A DNA stretch of 64,000 nt from Anaerolineales bacterium (GTDB lineage Bacteria; Chloroflexota; Anaerolineae; Anaerolineales; Villigracilaceae), in NCBI GenBank assembly GCA_016744335.1, contig JADGEO010000002.1:62001-126000 (forward strand), written 5' to 3'. Below, in pieces: positions 9,290-19,067 of the stretch. Under the pieces are notes generated by a model. It was not told the DNA's origin. It made no database searches and was given only the letters and a program-made list of their open reading frames with translations. Within the stretch, counting starts at the first letter, position 1; each line of letters opens with the position of its first letter. The translations under genes and the position numbers were made by a program.

Positions 9290-10606
9290 TTACTCAGCAT
9301 TCCATAATTCCAAATAAAAAATACCGGGGGAGAAGTTGGGATTGAGGCGCACTGTTTCGTACATGTCGGCGAAGGCGGCATCGTAATTGCCAAGCGCATA
9401 TTCTGCCCGCGCTCGCCAAAAAAGACTTTCTTCGAGGGTTGGCTCAGAAATAGTTTCGTTGAGGGTGTTGTTGGCAAGATTGATAACATCTTGATAACGC
9501 CCGCTGTGATAGTAGGCGAAATAGGGTCCAGTTTGATACCACATGATACGGTAGGGACGCTGGGTTTCATCTTGTCCTAGTTCGGCATAGAGGCCAAAAG
9601 CTTTGTCGTAAGCGGTGCCTGCTTCACCATAACGCTGAAGAGTGACAAGGCTTGTGCCTTGATTGAATATCGCAAAAAACTGGTCATTGCCTTCGAGCTG
9701 GCTCTCTTCTTTTTCGGCGATTTCAAGGGCGTGTTGTCTTGCCCAAACTTCGTCTTGCCAAAGTCCGAGAGTTCTTTTTAGTTCTTCTTCACGCTCGGGG
9801 GGATATGCGACCATAAAGATATTGTTAAAAGAACGCCAGCCTTCTTTAAAATGATCGTAGTCGATGTGAAAATCAGGCCCATCGTTATAAGTATCTTGAA
9901 CGATAAAGGCGGATTCGGCATCATCGTAGCCAGTTACGAATTGATAATGTCCTAGCCACGCGACTTTGCCTGTGTAGTCGGCTTCGTAATATCCTTTTTC
10001 AACCAATACGGGAAAGCCCTCAGCGATAAGGGCTTTGAGCAAATCTATATCTCCACCCAAACGAGATAAGGCTTGGAATTGAGTTTGCTCGTTAACAAAA
10101 TCGACCATTTCGTAGGGCATTACATTTTTGTCAGGTTTGCTACGTTGAATAAAATCATTAATCTCAGCAACACCCGGCTTTATGACCTTGGCAATGTCGT
10201 CTCTATCCCCTTCCCAGCCCCAGAAGTTGAGTGCCATAGTGAGGTTGGCAGGACCACAATAGTTCCAACGGTTATGTTGGTCAACATAGACTACGCCTTC
10301 TAAATCTACCTTTTCGGGTAGCGCAGTAGGGGCGATCGTGGGCGTGATACTTGGAGCAGGTGTATTATTTTTTTCTTGCGTAGGCGCAATTGTAGGGGAA
10401 GGGGTGATTTCAACCAAGCGAGTTGGCGCAGGCGCGGCGGGTTGGAAAATTGCTTCGTCTGGCGGGTTAAAATAGTATTTTATTCTTGTCTTCATATCAT
10501 CCACACGCCAAGATAGACGTGAGTGAACGGGAGGAAGGTTGTAGATTATGATTAACGCTACAATGCCAACCAGAATCCAGAGGGGGCGGGGTATTTTTTT
10601 CAGCAT
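9290..10606 (-). CDS. C39-like papain-fold peptidase with C-terminal TPR repeats, membrane anchored
   Basis: N-terminal TM; YVDQHNRWNYCGPANLTMALNFWGW (Cys), HYQFVTGYDDA (His); TPR-like C-terminus. Confidence 0.8.
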   Translation of the reverse strand: MLKKIPRPLWILVGIVALIIIYNLPPVHSRLSWRVDDMKTRIKYYFNPPDEAIFQPAAPAPTRLVEITPSPTIAPTQEKNNTPAPSITPTIAPTALPEKVDLEGVVYVDQHNRWNYCGPANLTMALNFWGWEGDRDDIAKVIKPGVAEINDFIQRSKPDKNVMPYEMVDFVNEQTQFQALSRLGGDIDLLKALIAEGFPVLVEKGYYEADYTGKVAWLGHYQFVTGYDDAESAFIVQDTYNDGPDFHIDYDHFKEGWRSFNNIFMVAYPPEREEELKRTLGLWQDEVWARQHALEIAEKEESQLEGNDQFFAIFNQGTSLVTLQRYGEAGTAYDKAFGLYAELGQDETQRPYRIMWYQTGPYFAYYHSGRYQDVINLANNTLNETISEPTLEESLFWRARAEYALGNYDAAFADMYETVRLNPNFSPGIFYLELWNAE

Positions 10607-10643
10607 GAGGGGATTATACACTAGGGAAACTGAAAACTGAAAC

Positions 10644-11090
10644 TTAGGGTATTTTTTGCTCTAAACGCAAACAAGAGCAAGGATAGCCCGCATTATTACT
10701 TTCAAATCGGCGTGCTTCGATAAGGCCTTCGCTTTCGTAGAGTGTAATCGCTTTTTTATTGCCATCAAGCACGATAGTCCAGGCATCAGAACCAATGACT
10801 TCAAGCCCTTTTCTTAACAAAAGCCGCCCTATCCCCCGATGATAATGAGCTGGGTCAACATAAAGCCACGCGAGGTATTTATCGTCTACGCCTACAAATC
10901 CGACTATGTGATCTGCCTCTGTGGCAACAAATTTTTGGCTCTTTTTGAGGTCTTCTACTTCGGAATCTTCTTCAATGGGTACAAAGGCTCTAGGATCACA
11001 GGAGCCGTGTAACTCATCTGGGCGTGCCGCGTCGTGAATGGCGCAGATTCTTTTCCAATCTTTTTCTTCGTAAGGGCGAATTTTTATCAT
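10644..11090 (-). CDS. GNAT family N-acetyltransferase
   Basis: IRPYEEKDWKRICAIHDA; LYVDPAHYHRGIGRLLLRKGLE. Confidence 0.88.
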   Translation of the reverse strand: MIKIRPYEEKDWKRICAIHDAARPDELHGSCDPRAFVPIEEDSEVEDLKKSQKFVATEADHIVGFVGVDDKYLAWLYVDPAHYHRGIGRLLLRKGLEVIGSDAWTIVLDGNKKAITLYESEGLIEARRFESNNAGYPCSCLRLEQKIP

Positions 11091-11190
11091 AGCTTAGCTC
11101 CAGTGTTTTTCAATTATTGATTCCTGCAAGCTATTTTACAGTATAGAGAGATTTTCTGTCTAATCTACGAAATCTATGGAGAAAATTAGC

Positions 11191-12435
11191 CTAGTCTTCA
11201 CCCTCTTCACACGGGGCATTGATTGGCAATTGTAAATAAAAAGTACTGCCAGGGCAATTACCTTCATCATAGCCATTGCTCTCCACCCAAACTTTTCCGC
11301 TATGCGCCTGTGCTACACCTTGTACGATGGCTAACCCCAAGCCTGCCCCTCCCCCTTTAAAAGCTGTTTTTCCTGAGGAGTGAAGTGCAACACTCCCAAC
11401 CTGATAAAATTTTTCAAAAATCAATTGATGATGCTCTTCATCAAGTCCAATCCCTGTGTCTCGAATAGAAATTTCAATGCCAGGAATCTCATTCTTCAGC
11501 ATAACTTTTCGCGTTGAGATTCTTATCTCTCCTCCATCGGGTGTGTACTTGATAGCATTAACAATCAAATGATATAACGCCTTTTCTATCATGCTTGGGT
11601 CAGCATAGATGTTTGGCATATCGTCAATATGGTTAATAATCACTTCGACATTGCGTTCTTTAAGGTTTTTCTCAAGGCTAACCACAATATCAAAAATAAC
11701 CAACTTAACCAATACTGGCGCAGCGGCAAGATTTAATATATTTTTATCAATACGTGTTACGTCCAACATTGTATTAACCACTTCGTGCATACGATCTGCG
11801 CCTTTAGAAATTCCCGCTAACATACTGCGCAATGCTTCGTTTTCTTCAATATCAGGAAAGGCATGAAGCATATCCACGTAACCCTTCAAAACTGTCAGCG
11901 GGGTACGAAGTTCATGCGCGGCAACCTGAATAAATTCGAGTTTGTTTCGGTCTAATTGACGCAATACTTTATTCGTTTTTTGTAAATCTTTAATCGCTAT
12001 TTTATCATTGGCACGAAGTCTATCTAACGTAATGCGGGTAATATCCATCGCCATGCGAGGGTTTCGCTTTAGAATAACTTCAAAATCTTTTTTCCCTATT
12101 TCCAACATAACACATTCAGATGTCGTGCGCACCGATGCCGAACGCGGCACACTCTGTATCAATGCTATCTCGCCAATCATATCGCCCTGCCCACCCAGAC
12201 GTAAAATCCGTTCACCGCCACTGTCGTTTGTTTTCTGTGTAATAACCACTTTTCCATCCGCTACGATATAGAATGTATTTTCATACTCCCCTTCATGACA
12301 TACAGTATAGTCAGCAGAATAAGAGCAGAACCGAGATAACTCTGCCATTTCGTGCAGTTCATCTCCATCTAAACCTGTAAATGCCATCTTTAGTAGCGCT
12401 ACTTTATCATGGGCGGATGATTTTTTCATGCTCAC
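11191..12435 (-). CDS. Cyclic nucleotide-binding domain fused to sensor histidine kinase
   Basis: N-terminal cNMP fold (VADGKVVITQ...GDMIGEIALIQSVPRSASVRTTSE), then QVAAHELRTPLTVLKGYV and HATPase (DTGIGLDEEHH, GLGLAIVQGV). Confidence 0.92.
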   Translation of the reverse strand: MSMKKSSAHDKVALLKMAFTGLDGDELHEMAELSRFCSYSADYTVCHEGEYENTFYIVADGKVVITQKTNDSGGERILRLGGQGDMIGEIALIQSVPRSASVRTTSECVMLEIGKKDFEVILKRNPRMAMDITRITLDRLRANDKIAIKDLQKTNKVLRQLDRNKLEFIQVAAHELRTPLTVLKGYVDMLHAFPDIEENEALRSMLAGISKGADRMHEVVNTMLDVTRIDKNILNLAAAPVLVKLVIFDIVVSLEKNLKERNVEVIINHIDDMPNIYADPSMIEKALYHLIVNAIKYTPDGGEIRISTRKVMLKNEIPGIEISIRDTGIGLDEEHHQLIFEKFYQVGSVALHSSGKTAFKGGGAGLGLAIVQGVAQAHSGKVWVESNGYDEGNCPGSTFYLQLPINAPCEEGED

Positions 12436-12535
12436 AGTATAATAGTAAACTCTTTTGAAGATAATGCAATTTCGTTACAAATTCTTATATTTTGGATTCA
12501 AGTCGTAAGTGCTACTGACTGATACCCAAGGTGCT

Positions 12536-12746
12536 GTGCTGATGCGATGGTGCGTTTTTTCTTCCTAGAAGCTAAAGTTTTTTATGAGCTTCTTTTGGGA
12601 TATAGCCACGTTCCCCTGTGCTACGACTTAGTCCATTGTGAAAGCCTATTCTTTTTGCAATTTTATTTCGCTGTACGCCTGTATCCAAAAGCCCTTTTAT
12701 CTGGTATCTTTGTTCTCGGGCAAGCTGTACAAAGAATTTCGGAGAA
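12536..12746 (-). pseudogene. IS30-family transposase N-terminal fragment, degraded
   Basis: Reverse-strand translation PKFFVQLAREQRYQIKGLLDTGVQRNKIAKRIGFHNGLSRSTGERGYIPKEAHKKL*, then a frame-shifted ASRKKKRTIASA; resembles the IS30 HTH and TGxRGYxPKxAH motif. Confidence 0.75.
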
Positions 12747-12785
12747 AAACAAAAAAACTATGTTATTAGCATTAGAAAAATCATC

Positions 12786-14399
12786 ATGTTGAAACACAAA
12801 AGTATTCATTGGCGAAAGCTTTTAAAAACACTGCGTGATGAACTTGTGCATTTGTTTCTCCCCGCTAAAGATTCTGCGTATATCTATGCCTTTCTTGGGC
12901 TTATTAGCTTTTTGGCTATCATTTTACGCTTATATTATATAGATAATGCTATTGGCTATGACGAAGCCTATACTTTTATCCGCTTTTCATCTAAGCCATT
13001 TAAGTTTGCTTTAGCAGATTACCATGCGCCTAATAACCATATTCTAAATTCGTTGCTTATTGGCGTGGCATATAGGCTTTTAGGCAATCATTTGTGGGTT
13101 GTTCGTGTGCCGGCGTTTATTGCGAGTGTGCTTAGTGTGCCGATGGCATTTGTTACGGCACGGCGTTTTTTCAAAGTGCATCAGGCGTTGGCTGTGGCTG
13201 TTGTTCTTGCGGTTTCACAAACGTTTATTCTCAATGCCGTTAATGGGCGAGGTTATCCTTTAATTATTTTTTTCTCATTGCTCTTGGCAAATTTAGCAGG
13301 AATTTTAGTGAAAGAAGAAAGCGGCTCTAAAGTGCAGAGCGGCTCTAAAGTGCAGAGCGGCTCTAAAGTGCAGAGCCGCTCCGCGCTTATTGCTTATGCT
13401 ATTACGGGGGCACTTGGATTTTATACAATTCCGATTTTTCTTTACCCAATGGCAGGAATCTCTCTATGGATTGTGGTTACTTACCTAACAGAACCAGAGC
13501 CTTGGAAGATAAGATGGCATAAGGTAGGGGTATTTCTCGTTACTTGCCTTGCTTCTGGCGTGATGACCGTAATCCTTTACTCCCCTGTAATCATTTTCGG
13601 GACAGGGTTTAAATCACTGGTTGCAAATGATATTGTAAAATCACAAAATTGGCAGGGTTTTTCCGAGAACTTTATAGTGCGCAGTAAAAATACCTGGGAA
13701 AATTGGATGCTTTATACCAGTCCCATAACAAATTGGGTTTTGGCAACAGGATTTTTAATTTCTTTGTTCTTTTATCGCAAAGTTTCAAACCAAAGATTGC
13801 CCATGCAGGTTTTTCTTCTTGTTGGTGCAGGCTTTATGATTTTGCTACAAAAAGTAGCCGCGCTTCCTAGAATCTGGGGCTATCTTGAAATGTTTTATTT
13901 ATTTTTCTCTGCGGCAGGACTAGCATGGGCTACTTCTAAGATTTTTACGCTCATTTGGCGGCGAAAGATAAGTGAAAAAATACTTAATAGCTTAGTTTTG
14001 GCAGTTGCCCTTATCGCTTTTACAAATATAACCATCAAAACACAAAATACAGAGATGCGAGCAAACCGTGCCCATTCATCTGCGTTTTATATGGCAGAGT
14101 ATATTGCCACGCATATATCAGAAAAAGATACTGTCGTTGCTGTAGCCCCAATCGATATTCAAATTGCCTACTATTTGCTGATTGAGGGCGTCCCTTATGA
14201 AGTTTTCTATCAAAGAGATCATCCCAAAGAAATAGAAAATGCCTTTGTTTTAGTTCGCACAAGAGGCGAATATAATATAAATACCCTAGAAAAGGTGCTC
14301 AATTTTTATGAACTCACCGATAGCCTCGATGTAGATGCGGGGAACCTTATATTCGATTATGGTCCTCTCTTTGTCTACTCAATTCCATCCAGCGAATGA
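12786..14399 (+). CDS. ArnT/PMT-like glycosyltransferase family 39 membrane protein
   Basis: Multi-TM; YYIDNAIGYDEAYTFIRFSSKPFKFALADYHAPNNHILNSLLIG. Confidence 0.82.
   Translation: MLKHKSIHWRKLLKTLRDELVHLFLPAKDSAYIYAFLGLISFLAIILRLYYIDNAIGYDEAYTFIRFSSKPFKFALADYHAPNNHILNSLLIGVAYRLLGNHLWVVRVPAFIASVLSVPMAFVTARRFFKVHQALAVAVVLAVSQTFILNAVNGRGYPLIIFFSLLLANLAGILVKEESGSKVQSGSKVQSGSKVQSRSALIAYAITGALGFYTIPIFLYPMAGISLWIVVTYLTEPEPWKIRWHKVGVFLVTCLASGVMTVILYSPVIIFGTGFKSLVANDIVKSQNWQGFSENFIVRSKNTWENWMLYTSPITNWVLATGFLISLFFYRKVSNQRLPMQVFLLVGAGFMILLQKVAALPRIWGYLEMFYLFFSAAGLAWATSKIFTLIWRRKISEKILNSLVLAVALIAFTNITIKTQNTEMRANRAHSSAFYMAEYIATHISEKDTVVAVAPIDIQIAYYLLIEGVPYEVFYQRDHPKEIENAFVLVRTRGEYNINTLEKVLNFYELTDSLDVDAGNLIFDYGPLFVYSIPSSE
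13320..13380 (+). repeat. In-frame 18-bp tandem repeat (gcggctctaaagtgcaga x3)
   Basis: Direct reading; encodes SGSKVQSGSKVQSGSKVQSRS. Confidence 0.95.
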
Positions 14400-14648
14400 C
14401 ACCAGCTTTCAGTACGATTTTATGGGACACATCCCCCATCTCTTATATTTAAAAGGAAGCCTCGACACGCGTGATTTCAACTTGAGTGCCACTCATCAAC
14501 ATTCTACGATTGTCAACAAACTCCACGCTCGGATTTCAGCATCCAAGCCAAAAATACGCGCGTCTCAGTTCATCTGCCTGTCACCAGGTATGCTTGGTCT
14601 TTTAGGCTAAAAATATTATTTTTGATATTCTAGATCAGAGGAGAATAT

Positions 14649-15017
14649 ATGCCCGTCTTATCCATTGAAGGTGTAGGAAAATTTGATGTACAAAAAGGGA
14701 CCAAACTGCTTAACGCGCTTGTTGAGCACGGCGGCAATCCGCGCTACTCGTGCGATGGAAAATCGAAATGCCGAGAGTGCCGCGTAGAATTTATTGAAGG
14801 TGAACCAAAAGAGATGACCAAAGCAGAGCGGTCAAAACTCAAAGATAAGGGCGTTTTAGGAAAATATCGCCTTTCTTGTCAATGCCTTATCAAAGAAGAT
14901 ATGCACGTCAAAGTGCTAAATCCTTATACCAAGCGCAAGAAAAAAAACAAGAACCCAGACCTATCAAAAAAGATTAAGCCAAAGGCTGTTTGGGTAAAGA
15001 GGAAAAAGGCGAAATGA
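14649..15017 (+). CDS. 2Fe-2S ferredoxin
   Basis: NPRYSCDGKSKCRECRVEFIEG...YRLSCQCLI cysteine pattern. Confidence 0.9.
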   Translation: MPVLSIEGVGKFDVQKGTKLLNALVEHGGNPRYSCDGKSKCRECRVEFIEGEPKEMTKAERSKLKDKGVLGKYRLSCQCLIKEDMHVKVLNPYTKRKKKNKNPDLSKKIKPKAVWVKRKKAK

Positions 15018-15059
15018 TTTTTTTGCAACTAAAATAACCCTTATATTATTTTAGCAATG

Positions 15060-15089
15060 CCCCGTTCTTTTTAAGAACGGGTTTTTCTT
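15060..15089 (+). terminator. Rho-independent terminator
   Basis: cccgttctt ttt aagaacggg tttttctttt. Confidence 0.85.
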
Positions 15090-15114
15090 TTATAAAAGTT
15101 GAAAGGTGTTTTTT

Positions 15115-16029
15115 ATGAAGATGATGAGTATTTTAGAAGAAATCTATGCTGAAATTCAACCTTTACTTAAAAAAGGTCATGTCGCAGACTATATCCCTGA
15201 ATTAGCACATATTTCACCCCAGAAATTTGGGATGGCAGTCCTTAGCAATGATGGTGAAATTTTTCAAATCGGTGATGCGACAGAGAAGTTTTCTATTCAA
15301 AGTATTTCTAAAGTTTTTGCGCTCACTCTTGCAATGCAACTTGAGGGAGATGCTATCTGGGAACGCGTTGGCAGAGAACCATCGGGGACGGCTTTTAACT
15401 CACTCGTACAATTAGAGTATGAACAGGGAATTCCACGCAATCCTTTTATTAATGCCGGCGCGTTGGTCATTACTGATATGATTCTTTCTCATCTTGATAA
15501 TGCGCAAGAGACAGTCTTAGCATTTATACAAAAATTAGCCAATAATAAAAATATAGCCTTTGATTTAAATGTGGCACGTTCTGAAAAAGAAACGGGCTAT
15601 CTCAATGTGGCTTTGGCAAATTTTATTAAAAGTTTTAGAAATTTAAAAAATGAACCAGCAGATGTGCTCGATGCCTATTTTCACCATTGTTCTATTGCTA
15701 TGTCTTGTACAGAGTTAGCACACGCAGGCATATTTTTAGCCAATAAAGGCAAATTGCCATGGAATGACGAGAAAATTGTAGCCCCAAATCAGGCAAAATA
15801 TATCAAATCTCTCATGCTTACTTGTGGCACTTATGATTCCGTTGGCGATTTTGCCTACAGGGTTGGGTTGCCAGGGAAAAGTGGCGTTGGCGGTGGGATT
15901 TTAGCCGTTATGCCAGGGAAGTTTAGCGTATGCGTTTGGTCACCAGGATTAAATGAAACAGGGAACTCTTTGGCAGGTACAAAAGCCTTAGAATTATTTA
16001 CGACATTAACGGGCATTTCGATTTTTTGA
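15115..16029 (+). CDS. glsA: Glutaminase
   Basis: KFSIQSISKVFALTLAMQ, NPFINAGALVITDM, GLPGKSGVGGGILAVMPGKF. Confidence 0.95.
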   Translation: MKMMSILEEIYAEIQPLLKKGHVADYIPELAHISPQKFGMAVLSNDGEIFQIGDATEKFSIQSISKVFALTLAMQLEGDAIWERVGREPSGTAFNSLVQLEYEQGIPRNPFINAGALVITDMILSHLDNAQETVLAFIQKLANNKNIAFDLNVARSEKETGYLNVALANFIKSFRNLKNEPADVLDAYFHHCSIAMSCTELAHAGIFLANKGKLPWNDEKIVAPNQAKYIKSLMLTCGTYDSVGDFAYRVGLPGKSGVGGGILAVMPGKFSVCVWSPGLNETGNSLAGTKALELFTTLTGISIF

Positions 16030-16043
16030 AAATCGCCACAACT

Positions 16044-17660
16044 TTAGCCATCTTTTCTCATAAATACAATATCTCCATCAAATATCGTCATCTTCACCTG
16101 CGTTTTCCCAATCTCTAACGGGGGAATTTCAAAAATATCATCTTCTAGCACCACCAAATCAGCCACCTTGCCGGGGGTGAGACTGCCTTGTGCGTTTTCT
16201 GTTCCTGCCACGATTGCCGCGCCCATAGTGTAGCCGTAAACGGCTTCTGCTACAGTTAATCGTTGCGATGGATACCACCCCTCTGCGGGGGTGCCATCAT
16301 CACGTTGACGCGTCACTGCCGCTTGAATGCCCAAATATGGATTTGGCGAAACTACGGGGCAATCTGAGCCGAGAGCGAGTATCGTTCCCGCGTCTAAGAG
16401 ATCACGGAAAGCGTAGGTGTAACGCGCCCTTTTACCAAGGGCGATATTGACCATATCCATATCTTCAGTTAAGTGCAAAGGTTGAACGGAGGCAACCAAG
16501 TTGAAACGCGAGAGACGCGTCAAATCTTCGGGGGTGCTATGCTGTACATGCTCAATCCGATGTTTGGGGCGGGCATCCCGCTCACCGTCATCTTCATCCA
16601 AAACTTCTTCATAAACATCAAGTAATTCACGCACTGCACGCGTGCCAATAGCGTGAATTGCTGTTGTAATCCCCACTTTTTCAGCGATGGCAATTTTCTC
16701 TGCTATTTCGGGCATGGGGGTGAGGGGCATTCCAGCATGGTCTGTATCTTCAAAATTTTTGAGCATCCACGCTGTGCGTGGACCAAGCGCGCCATCGGCA
16801 AAAAGTTTGATGCCGCCAATGCGCAGAAAATCATCGCCAAAGCCGCTCATAATGCCCGTTTGTGCCGCCTGCTCTACAAATTCGCCAGGGAGCATGACCA
16901 GTGAGCGCAATTTGAGCAGATTTTTTGCCCGAAGTCGCTGAAATGCGCGCAAAGCCAGCGTACCGCCCTCGCCACCCATAATACGAAAATCGTGCACGCC
17001 CGTAATACCGAGTTTATGAAGATCTTTCATGGATTTTTGCATTGCTAAATCAGTTTCAGTCTCGGTGGTTGTGGGCATGACGGCACGCACTAAATTGATG
17101 GCTAATTCATTCATCAAACCATTTGGTTCTCCATTTTTATCTCGCTGAATAACACCCATTTGGGGGTCAGGAGTCTTTTCATCTATGCCCGCCTGTACCA
17201 ATGCCGCCGAATTTACCAACGCCAAATGTAAATCTTTGCGCCATAAAATAACGGGGTTTTCTGGTGAAATCTCATCTAAATCGATTTTTGTGGGCGTAAT
17301 TGGCTCATCCCAACTATCTTGATTCCAGCCCTGACCAATAATCCATGCACCCGTTTTTGCATTTTCTGCGGCATCTTCTACGCGTGCCTGTAACTGTGCC
17401 AAAGATTTCGTATCGTCAAGCATGACCACTTTCGAAAGCAACGCCCACTCGTAAAAATGGATGTGTGAGTCGGTCAGTCCCGGCAATACGCGCCGCCCAC
17501 CTAAATCTTTTTTTTCTGTTTTCGCTTGGGCGAGTGCCAGCATTTCGGCATCACTGCCCACCGCTAAAATTCGCCCATCTCGCAAGGCGATTGCGGTGGC
17601 ATTTGGATATTTCTCATCTTGCGTATGCAATTTTCCGTTATATAAAATCAAACTAGGCAC
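16044..17660 (-). CDS. Amidohydrolase family protein (YtcJ-like)
   Basis: RRVLPGLTDSHIHFYEW, GQGWNQDSWDEP, KHRIEHVQHSTPED, ALGSDCPVVSPNPYLGIQAAVTRQ. Confidence 0.92.
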   Translation of the reverse strand: MPSLILYNGKLHTQDEKYPNATAIALRDGRILAVGSDAEMLALAQAKTEKKDLGGRRVLPGLTDSHIHFYEWALLSKVVMLDDTKSLAQLQARVEDAAENAKTGAWIIGQGWNQDSWDEPITPTKIDLDEISPENPVILWRKDLHLALVNSAALVQAGIDEKTPDPQMGVIQRDKNGEPNGLMNELAINLVRAVMPTTTETETDLAMQKSMKDLHKLGITGVHDFRIMGGEGGTLALRAFQRLRAKNLLKLRSLVMLPGEFVEQAAQTGIMSGFGDDFLRIGGIKLFADGALGPRTAWMLKNFEDTDHAGMPLTPMPEIAEKIAIAEKVGITTAIHAIGTRAVRELLDVYEEVLDEDDGERDARPKHRIEHVQHSTPEDLTRLSRFNLVASVQPLHLTEDMDMVNIALGKRARYTYAFRDLLDAGTILALGSDCPVVSPNPYLGIQAAVTRQRDDGTPAEGWYPSQRLTVAEAVYGYTMGAAIVAGTENAQGSLTPGKVADLVVLEDDIFEIPPLEIGKTQVKMTIFDGDIVFMRKDG

Positions 17661-17673
17661 AGTATCTCCTTTG

Positions 17674-17733
17674 AACCGCCAAGACGCGAAGAAAAGCTTT
17701 TTGAATTTCCGCGTTCTTCGCGGCTTAGCGGTT
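17674..17733. repeat. Inverted-repeat element aaccgccaagacgcgaagaa...ttcttcgcggcttagcggtt
   Basis: 20-bp arms with two mismatches; overlaps the 3' end of mutY. Confidence 0.85.
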
Positions 17734-18765
17734 TATTTTTTTGGCTATTTCACGGTCAACTTTTCCCATTGGGTAGTCGTTTAAATCTTTTAAATTCACC
17801 CAACGCATATTTTCTTGGATGACTGATTTTAGCATCGTGCAGGCGTACGCGTGTTCCGTTATTTTGAAGTGGGTATAAGCGTGATCAATAATGCAAAGTG
17901 CTTCACCCGCGTGAATTTGAACTTGATACCCCGCTCGAATCACATCTACCAGTCCCAAAACGGGATTGCCCCCATCTACGCGCCCATTGGGGAACTCCCA
18001 CATCCCGCCCAATAAACCATCTACAGGGCGTTGGGCAAGCAAAACTTTTCCGTCTTCAACTATCACCGCCGCTGAATGGACGTGATGCGGCACTTTTTTC
18101 TTTCTCTTACGTACTGGGCGCATTGCTTGATTGCCAAGTTTATAAGATTTACAAAATTCAATAACGGGGCATTCTTCACATTTTGGCGAGCGTGGTGTGC
18201 AAATGGTCGCACCCAAATCCATTAGGGCTTGGTTATAATCGCCCGCTTTTCCCTTAGGGAGATTTTCATCGGCAATAGCCCAGAATATCTTTTCAGCTTG
18301 GCTTGTTCCTAAAACCGCGTCAATATCAAAAAGCCGTGCATAAACTCGGCGGATATTGCCATCTAACGCGGCGGCATCATGCCCAAATGCCATTGATGAA
18401 ATCGCCGCTGAGGTATAGCGTCCGATGCCAGGTAACTTGATTAATTCTTGGGCCTTTTCAGGCAATTTCCCCCCATATTCTTGCGTCACTATTCTTGCTG
18501 TTTTATGTAAATTTCGGGCGCGGCTGTAATAGCCAAGTCCCTCCCACAGATTAAGTACATCTTGCTCATCGGCAGAGGCTAATTTTTCAATTGTGGGGAA
18601 TTTTGCCATCCAGCATTCAAAATAAGCGATAACCGTATCCACACGAGTTTGTTGGAGCATAATTTCAGAAATCCACACCGCGTAAGGGTCAGGATGATCG
18701 CGCCATGGGAGGTCGCGTTTCTTTTGATGATACCAGTGGAGGATGTTTTGATGGAATTGGGGCAT
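17725..18765 (-). CDS. mutY: A/G-specific adenine glycosylase
   Basis: HhH/Gx fold PWRDHPDPYAVWISEIMLQQTRVDTVI, 4Fe-4S CTPRSPKCEECPVIEFC, NUDIX-like C-terminus. Confidence 0.95.
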   Translation of the reverse strand: MPQFHQNILHWYHQKKRDLPWRDHPDPYAVWISEIMLQQTRVDTVIAYFECWMAKFPTIEKLASADEQDVLNLWEGLGYYSRARNLHKTARIVTQEYGGKLPEKAQELIKLPGIGRYTSAAISSMAFGHDAAALDGNIRRVYARLFDIDAVLGTSQAEKIFWAIADENLPKGKAGDYNQALMDLGATICTPRSPKCEECPVIEFCKSYKLGNQAMRPVRKRKKKVPHHVHSAAVIVEDGKVLLAQRPVDGLLGGMWEFPNGRVDGGNPVLGLVDVIRAGYQVQIHAGEALCIIDHAYTHFKITEHAYACTMLKSVIQENMRWVNLKDLNDYPMGKVDREIAKKINR

Positions 18766-19067
18766 TTTTATTTCACAGAGTAGGTGGATAACAGTTTAAT
18801 AACAACAGCCGCCCTCGGCGGCAGGATCCTTCTATTTCTCAAAATAAAGAAATTTCAAGGGTAATGGTAAATTTTGCCTGATATGAAAACATGTGTTTCG
18901 CACTTTTCCCCCTTCTCTTCAACAGGTTCAGGACACCGCCTAGCCTTCCCCGAAGGGGGAAGGGACATGTCTCTCACAGAGACACATTCTCCCCCTTCGG
19001 GGGAGATGTCCGAAGGACAGAGGGGGCAAGCGTCAGTCAATTTTAGCCACTACCAAATAATCCCAAA

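Noticed and set aside
12547-12792. Plus-strand ORF of 81 aa
   Set aside because: Opposite strand encodes a recognisable IS30 transposase remnant.
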